The position numbers and the translations under genes were made by a program. Source: Gracilaria gracilis (lineage: Eukaryota; Rhodophyta; Florideophyceae; Gracilariales; Gracilariaceae). From it: a stretch of DNA of 64,000 nt. The notes beneath the pieces were generated by a model that saw nothing but the letters and a program-made list of their open reading frames with translations, had not been told where the DNA came from and ran no database searches. This document shows, one piece after another, positions 1 to 9,437 of this stretch. Each line of letters opens with the position of its first letter. Position 1 is the stretch's first letter. The stretch is from contig JARGSG010000014.1 of the NCBI GenBank assembly GCA_030374805.1, positions 310,001-374,000 on the forward strand. Reading direction: 5' to 3'.

Positions 1-140
1 CTCTGAGAGAGACAGGGGACAACTCGTTCTTAGGGAAACACATCACGTGAAGAGATGTCCTGCACTCTCGTGAGTTTGTTCTCCAGCCATAGGAACCTCA
101 TCAAGATGGAAATCTGATTCCTAGGGATATTGAGAATCTC

Positions 141-1031
141 TTAAGACTGTTGGAGTTCCTCTTCTTCTGGTTGGCAGTCCGAGACGTTTCCTGACACTGA
201 ACTCACTGGAGATGCTCGTCCTGTTTCCTCTGGGAATCCGTACTTCGTTCTTAGCATATGGTAGTCGGCTATTGTGTTCAGAGATATTTCGTTGTAATAG
301 GGACATTCAAATGTCTTAATGATGAAACCGTGTTCCAAGACTTTCATTTGCTCAACATCTTCCTCAATTTGATGTTCAGTGTCCTCCAGAGCGATATACT
401 GTTCTACTCTCTCTCGATTATAAACATACAAGCCGGTACAAGAGAAGTACTTTGTTCCTGATTGGACAACCCCATCTTTATTCCACGGGACAACAGTCCT
501 TGTGAACAGCATTGCATTATTTCTTCGGTTCACAATAATTTTCACGCAGCTCGTCTCTTGTAGATAGTCGAAGTCTGCTATTTGTTGATGTAGAGTAGAA
601 AAGAATATGTCATCCTTCTCTCTACTTCCTTCCGAATGTGCGGCAATGTGCTTTTCTATGACATAGTCGACGTTTCGGGGATCAACGAAAGGTTCATCTC
701 CTTGGATGTTTACGATGATTGCATACTGTTCAGGAATGAAATGCAAATTCTTCCCAATTCTCTCCGTGCCGTTCCGAGTTGTGACTCTGTTCAGAATCAA
801 TTCCACGTTCTCTCCAAATCCAGCCGCGGTCATTGCGTCTGCAATTCGCTCATGGTCTGTGAGGATGAATACTCGCGATATCCACTTGCACTGGAGGGCC
901 TGTCGGCATGTCCGCTCTAAGACAGTTTGTCCTCCAATGTCAAACAGCAATTTTCCATGCAGACGATAAGATGCATATCTCGCTGGTATGCAAGCACAGA
1001 CGTTGTACGGCGTGAGAGTATCGAAAGTCAT
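141..1031 (-). CDS. kdsB: 3-deoxy-manno-octulosonate cytidylyltransferase (CMP-KDO synthetase)
   Basis: Predicted 296-aa single-exon enzyme that activates KDO with CTP to give CMP-KDO, the donor for KDO transfer; in plants this feeds rhamnogalacturonan II. Visible family motifs are the N-terminal nucleotide-binding segment IPARYASYRLHGK (family form IPARYxSxRLPGK), the TDHERIADA strand, NGTERIGK (family SGTER) and NIQGDEPFVDP (family NVQGDEP). The substitutions STRLPG to SYRLHG and SGTER to NGTER are unusual but leave the key Arg, Gly and Lys in place. The ATG at 1031 is the only in-frame start before an upstream stop. It gives a protein without the N-terminal membrane anchor known from plant enzymes, so a missed 5' exon is possible. 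The last ~40 residues are acidic and Ser-rich, beyond the usual family end. Family assignment is firm; location in the cell is unknown. Confidence 0.9.
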   Translation of the reverse strand: MTFDTLTPYNVCACIPARYASYRLHGKLLFDIGGQTVLERTCRQALQCKWISRVFILTDHERIADAMTAAGFGENVELILNRVTTRNGTERIGKNLHFIPEQYAIIVNIQGDEPFVDPRNVDYVIEKHIAAHSEGSREKDDIFFSTLHQQIADFDYLQETSCVKIIVNRRNNAMLFTRTVVPWNKDGVVQSGTKYFSCTGLYVYNRERVEQYIALEDTEHQIEEDVEQMKVLEHGFIIKTFECPYYNEISLNTIADYHMLRTKYGFPEETGRASPVSSVSGNVSDCQPEEEELQQS

Positions 1032-2025
1032 GCATAAAGATGCTTTTCTAACAACAGTTGTTATGATACTGTATTATACGGAAACACGAAGCTTTGAAGC
1101 AATAGTTCACGTACCATACGTTTTGGTTAGACGTTGATAACAGTAACCGTCGAATGAAGACAAAACCTGAACCCATTAGAGCAACAATCAACTATTCGCA
1201 ATGAACTGCTACTCTGTACGTGCCCTGAAAGTACAGAGGAGGAATCGTACGCAACAGCCAGGACCGTCCCGTAACCAAAAAAGTTTGCATCTGGGCCTTT
1301 CTGTCCATCGTCATAGCGGCCCGAGTGTGAAACGAACAGGTCAGGAATTCATGGGCCAGTTAATCTTCAGAAGATACCACGACAATCGCGAGCCCAATCC
1401 CATTCTAGCGCTTCCGAAGCTGGGTTCAAAAGGGTGGTAGAATAGAATTGAGATTCCGAACACAGTCTACATGTCCCTGTATTGGTCTGTCAAACTTAAT
1501 TGTGAACCGCGTGGGAACGAACTGACTCGCGACTTCCCCGAGAGAGAGAGAGATAGATAGATAGATAGAAACGGTGAAAAGAGGATTCCTAGACCGGTTC
1601 TTTACGTGCCTGCAAATATAATTAGCTCAAAGTCGACACTCATCTCTACAGTCAACCCTCACTTCGAGAGCATACAGAGACGAGTTCAAGCCAAACTTCA
1701 TCGATGAATTTGTTATCTCATTTGAAGGCCATGTCTCGATTATGTAAGCATAGCGGGCCGTTGTCTAAAAGTTCTGACGTTCCCTACTAGCACTGATACA
1801 AGCAATGTAGAATAACAAGACATGTATATGAAACTGAGAATTAATACTTCTACGATGGCTACTATCTAATCATCAAACGGGGTGCTGGATGTTCTTAATC
1901 TAGAACCTCTATCCCCTCCCCTCAATGATTCGGTTCACTAATGGCGCAAATGTTTCATCTCGACTGAGGGCCAAGCGCGGAGACCTACTACACGTACATG
2001 CTATACAACCCTCCTGATAGGCGAG
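1032..2025. other. intergenic region with a GA/GATA microsatellite
   Basis: About 1 kb between divergently transcribed kdsB and the GT92-like gene. It contains a short AG run passing into GATA repeats (about 1540-1569). No coding sequence with recognisable homology was seen; it presumably holds both promoters. Confidence 0.6.
1540..1569. repeat. AG/GATA microsatellite
   Basis: A run of AG dinucleotides continuing as four GATA units, read directly from the sequence. Confidence 0.9.
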
Positions 2026-3474
2026 ATGGGTATCCAAGAAATACATCTTCCAAAAGGAGCGGCCTTTCGGAAGCTCCGGCGCTCTGTTCTTGCTGCTTTT
2101 AGGAGGAAAGGCTTGGTACCGGGGTTCGTCACAACTCTGATCACCGTTTCTCTTATCGCAGCTTTATCTTTTTCATTCCATTCGCGAAAAACCGGAAACA
2201 GCTTCGTGCAAACCCTGCGACACAGCCGAATAAGTGGCAAAAGTATGGAGTCTTCATTTCGTTACATTCTGTCGGCGTGTGTCATCAGTCGTCGATCAAG
2301 TGAACTTATGCCAGAGTTTGTCATTCGAAATTACGTCGCAGGAGTTGATCACTTCTATGTTTATGGGGACGACGACGATGACCATGAAGAACGAATGCGG
2401 ATGCATCAAATTTTCGAGTGGCTTGACGATGTTGTCACTTATATACCACATGGTAGGGGTGCCCCGGCGGATAAGGAGGATTCTAAGTCGTACGTACAAA
2501 TGCGCATGTATCGACATTGCCTGCAAAAGTTTGGTGCTGGATCGAAATGGATGACCTTCATCGACACCGACGAGTTCTTTGAAACTCATGCCCTTCAACA
2601 AATTGAAACCAGATCTTTTGATCGACATCGTCGTGCTTTCCTGCACGACGTTTTGAGCAAGTACGATTTCCTTCCAGTTCTTTGCGTGCGATGGAAGTCA
2701 GCGTTGACGAATGGACGAATTCTTCCGCCACGTTCTGGAGAGTTCCTCCATGACTTATTTCCTAGAACATGCAAACTTCTTGTTGGAGACAATGGCAAAC
2801 TCTCTGCAAGAAAGACAATCATGCAAACCAAATATGTGGATCTAGATCAAAGTCCAAAGAATGATGAAGGCATTCACAAGGGCTTTGTCTTTCGAGGACC
2901 CGGATTATACACGAATGTGACATGTAAAGCTCATCTGGGAAGGAATCTAGAACCACCTATCCACATTGTGCACTATTGGAGTCGAGACCTATCCAGCTTT
3001 CTGCGCAAAATCCGCCGTGGCAGACCGAGAAAAGGAGTACCCACGAGAACACTCTATGACTTATTCGCAAGAGAGAGAATGTGCGAACCTGAAGAGAGTG
3101 TAAGTAGCGCTGACATACGCCATGAACATGTTTCCGCTCTCTTACGAAGCTTTCCCATTTCATTCAGATCGACTGTTGATCCTGCTTCACCTGAGATGGC
3201 ACTCGGCGTTGTCCAAGGCACTCATTCCAATTCCTTCTCAGAACGAGTTCCGGCTGCTCATTCGAACGTAACTTTTTGCGAGAAGCATGTAAGGAAACTG
3301 GTGACGAAGATTTCAGAAGGAAGTGATTTCTCAAACACTAGATATTGTGAGCATAGATTGTCTCAGGCGTGCGAAGTTTATAGAGGTTCAGGTTTCTTAA
3401 GATGGCCATATCCATGGGCTGAATACCTGTCCAACTGTTCTGCTGACGTTAATGAAGAAATGATCTTTGTCTAG
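2026..3474 (+). CDS. GT92-like glycosyltransferase, type II membrane protein
   Basis: A 482-aa intronless protein with a basic N-terminus, one membrane helix (about residues 31-51) and a lumenal catalytic domain, the typical layout of a Golgi glycosyltransferase. The pattern CVISRR..ELMPEFVIRNYVAGVDHFYVYGDD matches the opening of GT92 and related GT2-fold families, in which the chain follows a conserved 'E-(W/F)-hydrophobic-x-x-(Y/N)-x-x-x-G-(V/I)-(D/E)-(H/K)-F' pattern. A metal-binding DxD-type motif, IDTDEFF, lies at residues 179-185. The domain ends with a His-containing IHIVHYWSRD segment that resembles the C-terminal metal ligand of such enzymes. GT92 members transfer galactose or other hexoses; the donor here cannot be read from sequence. 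Neighbours are other sugar-polymer genes. The fold is fairly sure, the specificity unknown. Confidence 0.75.
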   Translation: MGIQEIHLPKGAAFRKLRRSVLAAFRRKGLVPGFVTTLITVSLIAALSFSFHSRKTGNSFVQTLRHSRISGKSMESSFRYILSACVISRRSSELMPEFVIRNYVAGVDHFYVYGDDDDDHEERMRMHQIFEWLDDVVTYIPHGRGAPADKEDSKSYVQMRMYRHCLQKFGAGSKWMTFIDTDEFFETHALQQIETRSFDRHRRAFLHDVLSKYDFLPVLCVRWKSALTNGRILPPRSGEFLHDLFPRTCKLLVGDNGKLSARKTIMQTKYVDLDQSPKNDEGIHKGFVFRGPGLYTNVTCKAHLGRNLEPPIHIVHYWSRDLSSFLRKIRRGRPRKGVPTRTLYDLFARERMCEPEESVSSADIRHEHVSALLRSFPISFRSTVDPASPEMALGVVQGTHSNSFSERVPAAHSNVTFCEKHVRKLVTKISEGSDFSNTRYCEHRLSQACEVYRGSGFLRWPYPWAEYLSNCSADVNEEMIFV

Positions 3475-3715
3475 AGTCTCAGCTTGTTCATCTGACCGAT
3501 AATATTTCATTTTCCACATTGCCTTCCCACTGACGGCGTTTACTTCTTGCAGCGGCACATGATCTCATTGCCCTCACTAAAACGAAACTATGGCCGGAAC
3601 GACACTATGATACGGTATCCTGCTCTTGCTGCTCTTTGCTCTGTGCGAAAGTTGGATTGCCTCTGCCTCTCTTCCTTACGCGCTCCGCAACACTCAATAG
3701 CTATTCCTTCCATAC

Positions 3716-4843
3716 CTAGAAGAACATAAGCTCATCAGTCGGGCTGTGCAAGTACCTCATGTAATTAATCTCAGTTGAGAAAGATGAAAAGCGGTTGGCA
3801 ACGAACTGTTCTGCTTTGCTTGCAACAAGCTGAGCAGCAAATGATAGAATATCGGTGCGATTCTTCACAAATTCAAGTTGTGGCGGCAGGACAAAATCTT
3901 CAAGGAAGAAATATCTAATTCCGCTGCCATGCAGTAGCTCTCTACACTCATCTGCATGGGTTGTCGTGACGAAAAGTGGCAGTAATGGTCGGCGAAAGTT
4001 GCTGACTTTCTGCAAGATGGCTTCACTACTCTGCACGATCGATTCGTTACCAAAACGAGCGCACATAGTCGGCAACTCAGCGCATTTTGAACGAAAATCG
4101 CCCCTTCGCAGATGAACCGCGTTGTATGGGTTATCGATCGCGTCTAAGACAAGGTGTGCTACGGATGTTACGGTTGGACCAGGCTTGAATGCTGCTCGTA
4201 TTTCCTTGAAGACCGACGATCCACGGATATTGTATCCTTGTCCAGCTTCTTCGTACGAAGAATATCTTCCAAATGAAGTGATGTCATCAACTCGGCACAT
4301 GCTGTCATCTACGCAACTATACTGAACGGGATAAGAGAATGAAGGCAAAAACTTAAGCTTCACGTCGTACCGTTTCACATATTGCTGCTTAAGGAGACGT
4401 GGTATCCGGCGTTCATTTGCCTTAAAATGCTTGGAAGTCGAAAAGTATATCGTCTTGCAAGGCAAACCAAGGACATCCAATTCCGCAGGAGTTGTAGCAG
4501 GGATGATCTTTTTGAGGGCAGAAACGTCAAAGTAATCTTCGAATGGATAAGGTCCGAAACCTTTTGAAGAGGTGTCAGCTCTCACATTCTCATATATGAA
4601 TGGTAACACAATTTTTCTGTTATGAATTCGCGCACAGTTAATAGCCTCATAGACAGTGATGAGCTGGTTATTAAAACCACCCGAGCGCGGAGTTAGCCAC
4701 AGAAGTTTCTCAGTCCTATTGGACTTCAGGAAGGAAACGGAACAAAATGCCACAAGAAGAATTACTGATATGCGGGGTAACTTGTTATGGCAGAACGACG
4801 TGTTGCGTATTCTTGAGAAGCGTGGACGACGTTTAAAACTCAT
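3716..4843 (-). CDS. GDP-fucose O-fucosyltransferase-like protein
   Basis: A 375-aa type II membrane protein. A basic N-terminus is followed by a hydrophobic segment (about residues 20-40), then WLTPRSGGFNNQLITVYEA, the classic nucleotide-sugar loop of O-FucT/GT65-68-like proteins (GGxxNQ). The central HLRRGDF motif (about residues 243-250) supplies the conserved His-x-Arg that binds GDP-fucose in this superfamily. The length is at the short end for plant O-FucTs. It lies head-to-head with a second, divergent member of the same superfamily (5387-6832) across 543 bp, suggesting a shared promoter region or an inverted duplication. The acceptor is unknown: algal matrix polysaccharide or glycoprotein are both possible. 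Confidence 0.75.
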   Translation of the reverse strand: MSFKRRPRFSRIRNTSFCHNKLPRISVILLVAFCSVSFLKSNRTEKLLWLTPRSGGFNNQLITVYEAINCARIHNRKIVLPFIYENVRADTSSKGFGPYPFEDYFDVSALKKIIPATTPAELDVLGLPCKTIYFSTSKHFKANERRIPRLLKQQYVKRYDVKLKFLPSFSYPVQYSCVDDSMCRVDDITSFGRYSSYEEAGQGYNIRGSSVFKEIRAAFKPGPTVTSVAHLVLDAIDNPYNAVHLRRGDFRSKCAELPTMCARFGNESIVQSSEAILQKVSNFRRPLLPLFVTTTHADECRELLHGSGIRYFFLEDFVLPPQLEFVKNRTDILSFAAQLVASKAEQFVANRFSSFSTEINYMRYLHSPTDELMFF

Positions 4844-5386
4844 CCCAACTATTACGATGTCAAATTAAACATAGCAGAGAAATCATATGTTCCGATCGTG
4901 CAGTGGATATGACGTCGAGGTTGGATGGGTGAAGATGTTGTAGGTCAAGTTGTCGCGAATAAATTGGAGGCGTTGGGCCTCACCAGGTCTTTCGGACATA
5001 GCAGGTTCAATTCGAAGTCCTATTTCTGATCCCTGACGGCCAGTCTTTAGAGTTTTTCTTTTATGCAGCTAAACCTTTTCACTCACGAGGCCCATGAGAA
5101 GATATGGTCTATTAGGCCAATCCTTTCGGTCCTCATAGGGTCCGAAGAATGCTGGCTTTTGCTCCAGAGGGTAACGGCGGCACAAGAGTATTAGTTCAAT
5201 TCACCATGGGAAACTTTTATGCCAGACTCTTCGAACAGGTAGTCATACACAGTTGCAGAACAGGATTCTTTCGATGAAGTGAAGCAAAATCTATGGCAAT
5301 TCTCCATGCCTGCATAACATTTCAGCTTTCCGTCTCACGCGAAGAATAACTTCAACGGCCGATTACGGGATGTTATATAGATTTCA
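4844..5386. other. intergenic region between head-to-head fucosyltransferase-like genes
   Basis: This 543-bp spacer must contain both 5' regions. A TATATAG string at 5374-5380 sits only a few bases before the right-hand ATG, too close to direct transcription of that start. No RNA gene or extra coding sequence was recognised. Confidence 0.5.
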
Positions 5387-6832
5387 ATGGGTATCAAAAC
5401 CGTCGTTAATCCGGTGTTAATCACGTCAGCACCTGTTCAAAGGCGAGCGTTCCGGCTTTGGAATAAACACCTCCGTCGTTTCAACTTTCGCAAAAGCTTG
5501 TTCAAGATCATTTGTCTCATTATAACCATAAAATGGCTTGCGAGGCAGAAACCACATCCAACAACAATCGTAGCGCCACCAAATCTACTGCATGTTCCAG
5601 AACTAGGACAGAGTGTTTTGGAGTATGCACATAAACACGCTCGAGACCATAATCTGCCAGTGTACATGTTTTATAAGGCGCGGAGCGGTCAACTAAACAA
5701 CCAGCTCATTTCATTCTTCAACGCCTTGACGATAGCGAAGGAGTCGAATGCTGTTCTGGTTGCCCCGTTTGCTTTTTATGGTTCTGAGTCTTATATTGAC
5801 TTTGCCAAATCCCAGGGTTTCTTCTATCGCCTGTACGAAGCTTCTGATCTGTACATCTATCAACGTCTCCTCAAATACTTGGGCTTGTTCTATAGGCACG
5901 ACGAATTGGTCGGGGACTACCTCGATGGATCTTTGCTAAATAAGACACAGCCTGTCGTGAGCATAATGCAATTCCTTCGTTCCCCTGGAGCCGATTACCT
6001 CAGGACGTTTCCGCATGTATTGGCACGAAAAGGCGACGCTCCTTTCTATTACATGTCGCTAGGGAAGAGAAACATGTTTGACTCTAATGTCAACATGCGG
6101 GGTCGAGCATCTCAGAGCGATCCAGATTCCGCATTGCTAAGTCCGGCCAGTCGCCGAGAGCTCGATTGCAACTTCAACGTTTCCGAATACTTTCGCGGAC
6201 TGCCGTACTATGCCGGTGTTAACGGAAATTACTTGTTCTTATCTCGTCTTTATCGCAGTCATTCTCTTAACTGTACGGCGTCCAATCGGTATTGGTTGGA
6301 GCTTCGAAAACATGTGCAGCCCCGTGTCGAAATACGACGTTTAGTGGATGAGCACTTTGTTCATTGGGGAAAAGTATTGTCGGTTCACCTGAGACTGTTC
6401 CCATTTGATATCGGAAAGTTTTCAAGATCAGCATTTTGTGAACACTTCCTGGCGCGTTTCGAGAAACACATCAACCAGTCCGATTCGATCTACTTCGCGT
6501 ATTCCGCTAGTTCAGTAGATTCTGTTGCCATAATATCGGAACTGCGCAAAAGATTGATGGGAAAGAGAATAGTGACAGCCAACGATTTTGGGTTATTGAC
6601 AACGCGGGGGGCCGTGTTCAGCAAGCGGTATGGGGTCCCGCTCCTGGACATGTGGATCTGCGTCAAAAGTCACTTCTTTGTTGGTCGTCTTGGGTCCTCA
6701 CTCTCGTGGAATGTAGCGTATTGGAGAGAGGCATTGTCTCCCGCCCATTCACGAACAACTCACGAGTTTTATGAACTAAAGGGGTTCTCAGAAAACGGCC
6801 AATCTAACCCAACAGATTCATATGGATTCTGA
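5387..6832 (+). CDS. O-fucosyltransferase-like type II membrane protein
   Basis: A 481-aa intronless protein. The N-terminal 30 residues are basic, and one membrane helix follows (about residues 40-52, SLFKIICLIITIKWLA). The lumenal part has YKARSGQLNNQLISFFNAL, the same GxxxNQ donor loop as the neighbour on the opposite strand, and later SVHLRLFPFD (about residue 332), the His-x-Arg region in which the usual RRGD is replaced by RLFP. Near the C-terminus FVGRLGSSLSWNVAYWRE resembles the superfamily's 'F(I/V)G(N/R)..SS(F/L)S' segment. This supports a GDP-fucose-dependent transferase (O-FucT or alpha-1,6-FucT-like), more divergent than its head-to-head partner. Substrate unknown. The altered HLR context makes catalytic activity less certain. 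Confidence 0.65.
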   Translation: MGIKTVVNPVLITSAPVQRRAFRLWNKHLRRFNFRKSLFKIICLIITIKWLARQKPHPTTIVAPPNLLHVPELGQSVLEYAHKHARDHNLPVYMFYKARSGQLNNQLISFFNALTIAKESNAVLVAPFAFYGSESYIDFAKSQGFFYRLYEASDLYIYQRLLKYLGLFYRHDELVGDYLDGSLLNKTQPVVSIMQFLRSPGADYLRTFPHVLARKGDAPFYYMSLGKRNMFDSNVNMRGRASQSDPDSALLSPASRRELDCNFNVSEYFRGLPYYAGVNGNYLFLSRLYRSHSLNCTASNRYWLELRKHVQPRVEIRRLVDEHFVHWGKVLSVHLRLFPFDIGKFSRSAFCEHFLARFEKHINQSDSIYFAYSASSVDSVAIISELRKRLMGKRIVTANDFGLLTTRGAVFSKRYGVPLLDMWICVKSHFFVGRLGSSLSWNVAYWREALSPAHSRTTHEFYELKGFSENGQSNPTDSYGF

Positions 6833-6904
6833 GTCCACTTCCTTTTCCTCGAATATCCTTGTGGAGAACTCGTGCGCATCAGGCATCAGTGCAGTGAAGG
6901 ACAT

Positions 6905-8291
6905 TCATGAAAATGATAGTTTCCGTTGTCCAGTGGCTTTTGCTCGCTCGCTCGGCTTTCTCTGCGAATCATTCTGTGCGTCATCATCTTCGCTATCATC
7001 AGCTTCGTCGTCTGGACTTCCTCTGTCCTTCACCGTATTTCCACTTCGAATCTTTTCAAGCAAGGTTTCAGCATCGCATGCTGGGGGTAGCTCTTCTACA
7101 AAATATGTATGATTCAGAGCATCCTTCGCGGAAATTCTCTTGTGCGGATTTAGATGAAGCATTTCGTTCATAAGATCAAGGGCAGCAGGTGAAGCAGCAA
7201 CAAAGAATTGCTTTTGGTCAGGAGGTGGGGTTTCTTTGAACTGAACGAAAGCTGGGAGAGTATCATGGTCAGGCCAGTCTTCCTTTGTCGGGGTTCCGCG
7301 AGCTTGAAATATTTTAGACAGCTGATCAATATCAGAATCTCCTGGTAGGTACGGGATCCTGAGGATTAGCTCCGCAAATATGCAGCCAATAGACCATACA
7401 TCCACTGCTGGGCCATATGTTTTTGCTGCATACAAGAGTTCAGGAGGTCTGTACCATCTCGTTATGACTTGGTGCGTTAATCGTGCTTTTGGAGAGGCAT
7501 GGAGCCGAGCCAAACCAAAATCCGCAATCTTTAGATTACCATCTGCGCCTATGAGAATATTACTCGGCTTTAAATCGCGATGGAGTACCCATTTTTCATG
7601 GCACATTGCAATCCCTTCAAGGATCATCTTCAGGCAGCATTTGATTTCCGCTGGAGTCAGAAACAATGTCCGGTCGCGAATTACCTCCTCAAGATCAGTA
7701 ACGCAATACTCGATCACCATATTTACGTTATTCTTTCCAGCGTAAACATCCAGAAGCCCCTGGATTCAAGAAGCTTAATGGTCAGAAAAGCCGATACAAT
7801 GATGAGAAGACTGAACACGTACAATAACATTTGGATGACTTAATTCCTGGAGAAGCTTAATCTCTCGAAGAGCCGTGACGTTAACTCCATCTTTTCGATG
7901 TCCCTGTATGTGGGGTTACGAGATGAAAAGGTCGAATAAAGCTGTTAGGAAAACCAATTAGTAGGAAAACGATCCGTGGAGATCATCCTTACCATTCGAA
8001 TCTTCTTAATCGCGACGATGCGGTTTTGGTCCCCTTTCTTTTTGTTTCGATCTCTGGCCTTCGACACAACACCTATGATACAGGGAAGAGATAAGTTAGA
8101 GCATTACGGACATGTAGATACTTTTGCAATTAGAAGGCACATACCAAACTATCAGAATGGTTGACATATAATCCAGGTTAGCGTTCAGAGCATTGTAACA
8201 AGAGGGTTTCATATGTGCATTAACCTACAGTTCCTTCTCCAAGGGCCTTAATCTTCTCGTAACGATTTTCACCATGTAGCGAGGCAACCAT
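6905..8291 (-). CDS. CDK7: cyclin-dependent kinase 7-type (CAK/TFIIH) kinase, four exons
   Basis: Spliced gene. Exons on the minus strand are 8291-8225, 8072-7993, 7903-7823 and 7759-6905; all three introns (152, 89 and 63 bp) are GT-AG and phases join exactly, giving 360 aa. Exon 1 starts [20 protein letters not shown] and supplies the glycine loop GEGTVGVVSKAR; exon 2 carries the catalytic lysine in IVAIKKIRM; exon 3 has the C-helix [17 protein letters not shown] in the position of PSTAIRE; exon 4 has HRDLKPSN, the DFG motif and a T-loop with SP and THQV. Like human CDK7, the T-loop keeps both a Ser-Pro and a Thr, and the C-lobe has RVPFLPGDSDLDQL-type sequence (here [14 protein letters not shown]). 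This kinase activates other CDKs and phosphorylates the RNA polymerase II tail. The acidic Ser/Asp C-tail is species-specific. Confidence 0.92.
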
Positions 8292-9437
8292 GGTAACACT
8301 CAGGGCGGATACACTAGCTCGACACAATGGGTTGTACGTAGATTGAATTCCCTTCGAAAAGAACGTGGTCAGGTCGCGTAGCGACGGCACTTGGGTCGAG
8401 GGGGCTGGATTAGGGGTCAACTGTTGGCCAGTTTTCGAGTAATGTACCTTCGACGACGAGACTCTTTTTCAGCCACCAAACGAATTGTTTGGAACGACGT
8501 TCCCAAAAACCTGGGAGCCCCTACCTCTGCGAACCACTGCCACCACGATTCGTCTCCGCCGCGGAGCGAAGTTAGGAGTTTGAAAGGTTTGGTACGCATC
8601 CAGCAGTTGAAATGCCAAGCCTCTTGATTGAAAGACAAATAACAAATTCCAATAGAACCGTATTTTTATTTATAGACAATCTCGTCAGACGGACATTACC
8701 TAACATGATCACGATCGCACGTGAAATTGGACTCAAGCAAGCGGATTCTGAGCTGGGAAACGAGACGGTGGTGCGCGCTGATTACTCGGAATGCGGTCAA
8801 CATGCAGCGAGACAGAAGGGAGAAGCTGGCGCACTCCTCGAAGGGAATTGTGGACAGGGTACGAAGAACGGTTTATGTGATTGAATTGAGCGTGCAGAGC
8901 AGATGCATCTCCAAGAGACTCAGCTTCTGCAACGAACGACCGGCGTAGACGGGCCTCAATCTGCCATGCACGCCTTTATGACCACGACCGCGACCTCCTC
9001 GAGACGTGATGGGCGGTAATCACAACAGGAAATGATTATCAAAAGGAGTGTGAGAGACCAAATACTTTTGAGCTTTCATTTACAAAGTCGCTCGGGACAA
9101 GGGCGGCGGCATTGATCGGGGTGGGTGATCCGGAGAACGAGTACAACGGTATATAAGGTTATCTATATGTACCGAGAGAAGATGCAACCAGAAGAGCAAC
9201 TGTTGGAACATGGGCAATATGAATCACCAAGATCATCATTGCTGGCAGTGAAACTGGAAAATCAAGTCAAAGGGGTCACACGTGTGACCATGTGAGCGAT
9301 GTTGGGCAAGGGGCGCTGCGGCAACAATTTCTGCCACTTCGCCCTCATCATAGACGACTACAAAGCCCCACGCGTCCTCACCCAAACCCGCCTCCCTGCT
9401 TCCCTCCTAGAAGCTTTCCGTTCTTCTCGAGGGTGCC
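8292..9437. other. intergenic region, no supported gene
   Basis: About 1.1 kb between the divergent CDK7-type and palmitoyltransferase genes. Several short open frames exist on both strands but none shows a recognisable motif, sensible start or splice structure. A weak TATATAAGG-like string occurs near 9150, almost 290 bp before the next ATG. Confidence 0.5.

Noticed and set aside
1201-1440. A 79-codon frame with a neighbouring-frame hydrophobic stretch (VCIWAFLSIVIAARV) that could be the remnant of a type II glycosyltransferase N-terminus.
   Set aside because: No catalytic motif follows and the two frames do not support each other; too weak for a pseudogene call.
4940-5050. A possible tRNA T-arm (GGTTCAATTCGAAGTCC).
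   Set aside because: No matching acceptor, D-arm or anticodon arm at the right distance.
5374-5380. TATATAG as TATA box for the right-hand fucosyltransferase-like gene.
   Set aside because: It lies 7 bases before the ATG, so a TATA-directed start would fall inside the coding sequence.
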